This document shows positions 60,394 to 64,000 of a DNA stretch of 64,000 bases, piece by piece. Both the position numbers and the translations under genes were made by a program. The stretch is from Crenobacter oryzisoli. GTDB taxonomy: Bacteria; Pseudomonadota; Gammaproteobacteria; Burkholderiales; Chromobacteriaceae. Location: positions 62,001-126,000 of the forward strand of contig NZ_JAUEDK010000007.1 of assembly GCF_030385785.1 (NCBI RefSeq), written 5' to 3'. The notes below the pieces were generated by a model. That model worked only from the letters and a program-made list of their open reading frames with translations. It searched no databases and was not told the origin of the DNA. Each line of letters opens with the position of its first letter. The stretch's first letter is position 1.

Positions 60394-61383
60394 TCACACC
60401 GGCCACAGCGGCGGCTCGTCCATCAGCGCGATCTGCTCGCGCAATTCCAGGATGCGGTCTTGCCAGTAGCGCGGGCTGTCGAACCAGGGGAAGGCGGCCG
60501 GAAACGCCGGGTCGTGCCAGCGCCGCGCCAGCCACGCGCTGTAGTGGATCAGCCGCAGCGTGCGCAGCGCTTCGATCAGGTAGAGCTCGCGGCCATCGAA
60601 CTCGCGGAAGTCCTCGTAGCCGGCCAACAGGTCGGCGAGCTGGCGGCTCTGCTCGGCGCGCTCGCCGGACAGCAGCATCCACAAGTCCTGCACCGCCGGG
60701 CCCGTGCGGCAGTCGTCGAAGTCGACGAAGTGCGGGCCGGCATCGGTCCACAGCACGTTGCTGGCGTGGCAGTCGCCGTGCAGCCGCAGCATCGCGACGT
60801 TGCCGGCGCGCTCGTAGCAGCGCGCCACACCGTCGAGCGCCTGGCGCGCGACGCCCAGATACACTTCGCGCAGGTCCGGCGGCAGGAAGTCACTGCCGGT
60901 GAGGAAGGCGAGCGGCTCCTCGCCGAAGCTGTCCGCATCGAGCGTCGGCCGCTCGGTGAACGGCTTGATCTCGCCGACCGCGTGGATGCGGCCGAGGAAG
61001 CGGCCCAGCCATTCGAGCACGTCGGCGCGGTCGAGCTCCGGGGCACGCCCGCCGCGGCGCGGGTAGACCGCGAAGCGAAAGCCGGCATGGCTATGCAGCG
61101 TCTCGCCGCCGAACGCCAGCGGTGCGACGACCGGAATCTCGCGTTCGGCCAGCTCGGCGACGAAGGCGTGCTCCTCGCGGATCTGCGCGTCGCTCCAGCG
61201 CTCGGGGCGGTAGAACTTGGCGATCAGCGGGGGGGCATCGTCCAGGCCGACCTGGTAGACGCGGTTTTCATAACTGTTGAGCGCGAGCAGGCTGCCGCTG
61301 ACCGGCAGGCCGAGGCCTTCCAGGGCGGAGAGCAGCGTGTCCGGCGTCAGCGCGGCGAACGGGGGGGCGAGGTGGGCGGTCAT
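60394..61383 (-). CDS. srkA: Stress response kinase A (SrkA/YihE)
   Basis: 329-aa protein kinase of the APH-like fold that counters stress-induced cell death in E. coli. The N-terminal lobe has LNSYENRVYQVGLDD and PLIAKFYRPERW (ATP Lys); the catalytic loop is LRLHGDCHASNVLW (near residue 200) and the metal Asp is in PHFVDFDDCRTGPAVQD. The C-terminal ELYLIEALRTLRLIHYSAWL is family-typical. It is monocistronic with its own terminator. Confidence 0.94.
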   Translation of the reverse strand: MTAHLAPPFAALTPDTLLSALEGLGLPVSGSLLALNSYENRVYQVGLDDAPPLIAKFYRPERWSDAQIREEHAFVAELAEREIPVVAPLAFGGETLHSHAGFRFAVYPRRGGRAPELDRADVLEWLGRFLGRIHAVGEIKPFTERPTLDADSFGEEPLAFLTGSDFLPPDLREVYLGVARQALDGVARCYERAGNVAMLRLHGDCHASNVLWTDAGPHFVDFDDCRTGPAVQDLWMLLSGERAEQSRQLADLLAGYEDFREFDGRELYLIEALRTLRLIHYSAWLARRWHDPAFPAAFPWFDSPRYWQDRILELREQIALMDEPPLWPV

Positions 61384-61504
61384 GGTGTCATTATACGGCC
61401 GCCGCCGTGATGCGATTGCAAACCGTTACCACAATCCCGTGGCGTCGGCCGCGGCGGCGGAGTAGGCTTTGTTGGATTGTTCCCTGACGTGACTATCAGC
61501 CATC

Positions 61505-62743
61505 ATGAGTAATCCCCCGCCTCCCGAATCTTCCTCACTACGCCACTTTCCGCTGTTCTGGCGCTTCTGGTTTGCCCGGGTCTGCCTGACCAGCGGTTTC
61601 CAGGTCCTCACCGTTGCGATCGGCTGGCAAGTCTACTCGCTGACGCATTCCGCGCTCGACCTCGGCCTGGTCGGCCTGTTGCAGTTCGTGCCGCGCGTGC
61701 TCCTGGTGCTGGTGACCGGCACCGTGGCCGACCGCTACGACCGGCGCCGCATCGTCGCCGTCAGCATGGCGGTGCAGGCACTGGTCGCCGCGCTGCTGCT
61801 GATGGGCAGTCGTCACTGGGGCTTCGCGACCAGCCGCGAGCTGATCTTCGCGCTGTCGGTGCTGATCGGCGTGTGCCGCGCGTTCGACATGCCGACGATG
61901 CAGGCACTGCTGCCGAACGTGGTGCCGCCACAGCTGCTGGCGCCGGCGATCGCCGCGGCCGCTTCGGCCAACGAGGCGGCAACGATACTTGCGCCGGCGC
62001 TGGGCGGTTTCCTGTACGCGATCGGCGCCGCCTTCACCTATGGGCTGGATCTGGCCATCTACCTGATCGGCATGGTGCTGGTCGCCACCCTCAATGCACG
62101 GCGCAGTGAGTCCGTGCGCGAGAAGCCCTCGTTCGATTCGCTGCTGGTCGGGGTGCGCTTCATCTGGAGTCGGCCGGACGTGCTCGGCGCGATCTCGCTC
62201 GATTTGTTCGCGGTGCTGCTCGGCGGCGCCACCGCGCTGTTGCCGATCTACGCCGGCGAGATCCTGCACACCGGGCCGTGGGGACTGGGGCTGCTGCGCT
62301 CGGCACCGGCGGTGGGCGCGCTGGCGATGTCAGCCTGGCTGATGCGCTACCCGGTGAGGCACCGGGTCGGCTACGTGATGTTCGCGGCGGTGGCGGTGTT
62401 CGGCCTTGCGACCATCGTGTTCGGTCTGTCCGAGCACTTTGCGCTGTCGCTGTGTGCGCTGGTGGTGCTCGGTGCCTCGGACATGATCAGCGTGGTGATC
62501 CGCAGCACCTTCATCCAGCTGGAGACCCCGGATGAAATGCGTGGCCGGGTCAGCGCAGTCAACTCGCTGTTCATTGGTGCGTCCAATCAGCTGGGCGAAT
62601 TCGAGTCCGGCATCACCGCCGCGGCGTTCGGCACCGTGCCGGCGGTGGTGCTCGGCGGCGTCGGCACCCTGGTGGTGGTGGGGCTGTGGATGCGCTGGTT
62701 TCCGGCGCTGGCGCAACGCGACACGCTACAGCGGACGAGGTAA
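61505..62743 (+). CDS. EntS-type MFS exporter
   Basis: 412-aa permease with 12 helices (FWFARVCLTSGFQVLTVAIG; VTGTVADRYDRRRIVAVSMA; GVRFIWSRPDVLGAISLDLF; DEMRGRVSAVNSLFIGASNQ). The last motif and overall pattern match the MFS branch that includes the enterobactin exporter EntS and drug exporters. No siderophore genes are nearby, so the substrate is unknown. Start at 61505, no strong ribosome site. Confidence 0.85.
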   Translation: MSNPPPPESSSLRHFPLFWRFWFARVCLTSGFQVLTVAIGWQVYSLTHSALDLGLVGLLQFVPRVLLVLVTGTVADRYDRRRIVAVSMAVQALVAALLLMGSRHWGFATSRELIFALSVLIGVCRAFDMPTMQALLPNVVPPQLLAPAIAAAASANEAATILAPALGGFLYAIGAAFTYGLDLAIYLIGMVLVATLNARRSESVREKPSFDSLLVGVRFIWSRPDVLGAISLDLFAVLLGGATALLPIYAGEILHTGPWGLGLLRSAPAVGALAMSAWLMRYPVRHRVGYVMFAAVAVFGLATIVFGLSEHFALSLCALVVLGASDMISVVIRSTFIQLETPDEMRGRVSAVNSLFIGASNQLGEFESGITAAAFGTVPAVVLGGVGTLVVVGLWMRWFPALAQRDTLQRTR

Positions 62744-62824
62744 GCAAAAATAATTTGGCATTAAAATATCCTAGTCGTGCATCATGTCTTAATCACAAGA
62801 TGATGATGCCGCCGGGGAGGCTTC

Positions 62825-64000
62825 ATGTTCTGGATCGACAGCCCGACCAGTTATTTGATACAGACCTGCTACAGCGTGGTGGTAACGCTGACCATGCTGT
62901 TGCTGTGGCGCAGCAACCGCGGGGAAAAGGAGTTGCTGACCTGGACGCTCGGCGGCCTGGCCAACACGCTGTTTTCGCTGCTGGTGACGTATCGCGACCA
63001 CCTGCCGCTGCTGTTCAGTGTGCCCGTGCTCAACAGTCTGTCGTTCGGCTTCGTGGCCGCATTGTGGTTCGGGCTGCGCCAGTCGCACGGCAAGACGCTG
63101 CCGTGGCGTGGCTCCGCGGCAGGGCTGGCGGTGGCACTCGCAGCGTTGCTTGCCGCCACGCTCGACGATCTACTGCGCGTCCGCTTGCTGGTGGCGACCA
63201 TGACGATGCTGCTGCTATGCGCTGCGATGGCTTGGGAGGTCCGTTCGACGCGCCGCCTGCTCAAGTCGCCCGGTCATACCTTGAGTGCGCTGGTGCTTGG
63301 TCTCCTGATGGCCGTGTTTATCGTGCGTTTCGCCATGATCGTGGCCGCACCGGCCGACTTCGATCTGCGTGCCAACGCCAGCCAGCACGCACTGCAGTTC
63401 GCGGCCAACCTGCTGTTCTTCGCGCTGGTGCTTGGCGGGCTGTTGATCTCCAATGAAAAGCTGCTGTCTCGGATCGCCAGCCTGGCCGAGCGCGATGCGC
63501 TGACCGGACTCTACAACCGGCGTGCCCTGCTCGGCTTGGCCGAACGGCAGGTCGGGCAGCAGGCGCTGCTCGCGGTGCTGATGATCGACCTGGACCATTT
63601 CAAGACCATCAACGATCGCTACGGCCATGCTGGCGGCGATGCGGCGCTGCGCCAGTTCGCCGAGCGGCTGAGCCAGTGCTGTCGGCGCGGCGACCTGATC
63701 GGCCGCTATGGTGGCGAGGAGTTTTGCGTGGTGCTGCCGGGTACCTCCGTGAGCGAGGCACAGCGGGTGGCGGAACGCTTGCGCACGGCGATGGCTGCCG
63801 AACCGGTGGCGTTCGGTGAACACCGCATCGCATTGACGGTCAGCATCGGGCTGGCCTGCCTGCGTCCCGACCTTGACCGGCTAGAGCCGCTGCTGGCGGC
63901 TGCCGACGCTGCGCTCTACCAGGCCAAGCGGGGCGGGCGAAACCGGGTCGAGCTGGCCGGGCAACGGGTCGGGGTAGCGCCGCGGGAGATGGCATCAGTC
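62825..64000 (+). CDS. Diguanylate cyclase with N-terminal membrane sensor (partial, runs off the right edge)
   Basis: 392 codons are open to the end of the window without a stop. The ATG at 62825 follows GGGAGG. The first 215 or so residues contain about six hydrophobic helices (a 6TM-type sensor, IQTCYSVVVTLTMLLLW; LLVATMTMLLLCAAMAWEV). The GGDEF domain follows, with the signature RYGGEEF (near residues 294-300), metal Asp in LMIDLDHFKTINDRYGHAGG, and the inhibitory c-di-GMP site RxxD (RRGD) five residues before the GG. It makes c-di-GMP, promoting attachment over motility. Confidence 0.92.
   Translation, partial: MFWIDSPTSYLIQTCYSVVVTLTMLLLWRSNRGEKELLTWTLGGLANTLFSLLVTYRDHLPLLFSVPVLNSLSFGFVAALWFGLRQSHGKTLPWRGSAAGLAVALAALLAATLDDLLRVRLLVATMTMLLLCAAMAWEVRSTRRLLKSPGHTLSALVLGLLMAVFIVRFAMIVAAPADFDLRANASQHALQFAANLLFFALVLGGLLISNEKLLSRIASLAERDALTGLYNRRALLGLAERQVGQQALLAVLMIDLDHFKTINDRYGHAGGDAALRQFAERLSQCCRRGDLIGRYGGEEFCVVLPGTSVSEAQRVAERLRTAMAAEPVAFGEHRIALTVSIGLACLRPDLDRLEPLLAAADAALYQAKRGGRNRVELAGQRVGVAPREMASV

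Overview
The window looks like the chromosome of a GC-rich betaproteobacterium of the order Neisseriales, probably the Chromobacteriaceae (Chromobacterium/Vogesella type). This rests on protein character (single-cysteine DksA, PilT, a MetH/BsrV/EamA mix), gene order (pilT | yggS-proC-yggT), and a small intergenic hairpin whose core resembles the core of neisserial Correia elements. It is dense core chromosome with short intergenic gaps. I see no rRNA, tRNA, CRISPR, prophage or complete insertion sequence. Six copies of the parS centromere 14-mer GTTNCACGTGAAAC lie about 6-13 kb apart across the window, which suggests it is near the replication origin.

Left third (1-24 kb): the N-terminal part of pilT (cut by the window edge) is divergent from yggS-proC-yggT-cytochrome c. 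Then come dksA, aroG (DAHP synthase), a secreted M14 carboxypeptidase, a GFA-family protein, a clcA-moaD-moaE-mobA run (anion channel plus molybdenum cofactor synthesis), a MarR regulator, an HPP-CBS membrane protein, a B12-type radical SAM protein, a TauE/SafE exporter, hemA-prfA, pdxH, parC and elaA.

Middle (24-46 kb): a central carbon cluster holds tkt, gap, pgk and class II fba, with a DUF4349-like lipoprotein and an RhtB-type exporter between pgk and fba. A chemoreceptor, an Ada-type alkyltransferase with an EamA permease, and ompR-envZ follow. Beside ompR are three small secreted proteins, one with a strict 12-cysteine repeat. Then come yqiA, an orphan solute-binding protein and metH.

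Right third (46-64 kb): ydcH, a periplasmic amino-acid racemase, a repeat-rich secreted protein, an HSL-type hydrolase, an XRE-cupin regulator with a divergent EamA exporter, a YgjP-type peptidase, a glycine-zipper protein, an LprI-like protein, a CitA-type symporter, an Lrp/LysE pair, pagL (lipid A deacylase) with a LysR remnant, srkA, an MFS exporter and a GGDEF protein that runs off the right edge.

The most unusual material is non-coding. (1) A 122-bp MITE occurs as two identical, oppositely oriented copies with 11-12 bp target duplications. It carries its own intrinsic terminator, and one copy has landed inside the fba terminator. (2) A 0.7-kb inverted-repeat element occurs twice, with subterminal hairpins whose stems covary and perfect DnaA-box 9-mers in the centre. 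(3) A covarying hairpin lies 12-20 nt after the stop codons of elaA, gap and metH. (4) An identical 17-mer fills the -35/-10 spacer of two unlinked promoters. (5) A 40-bp palindrome contains face-to-face divergent promoters, one of which predicts a leaderless regulator mRNA.
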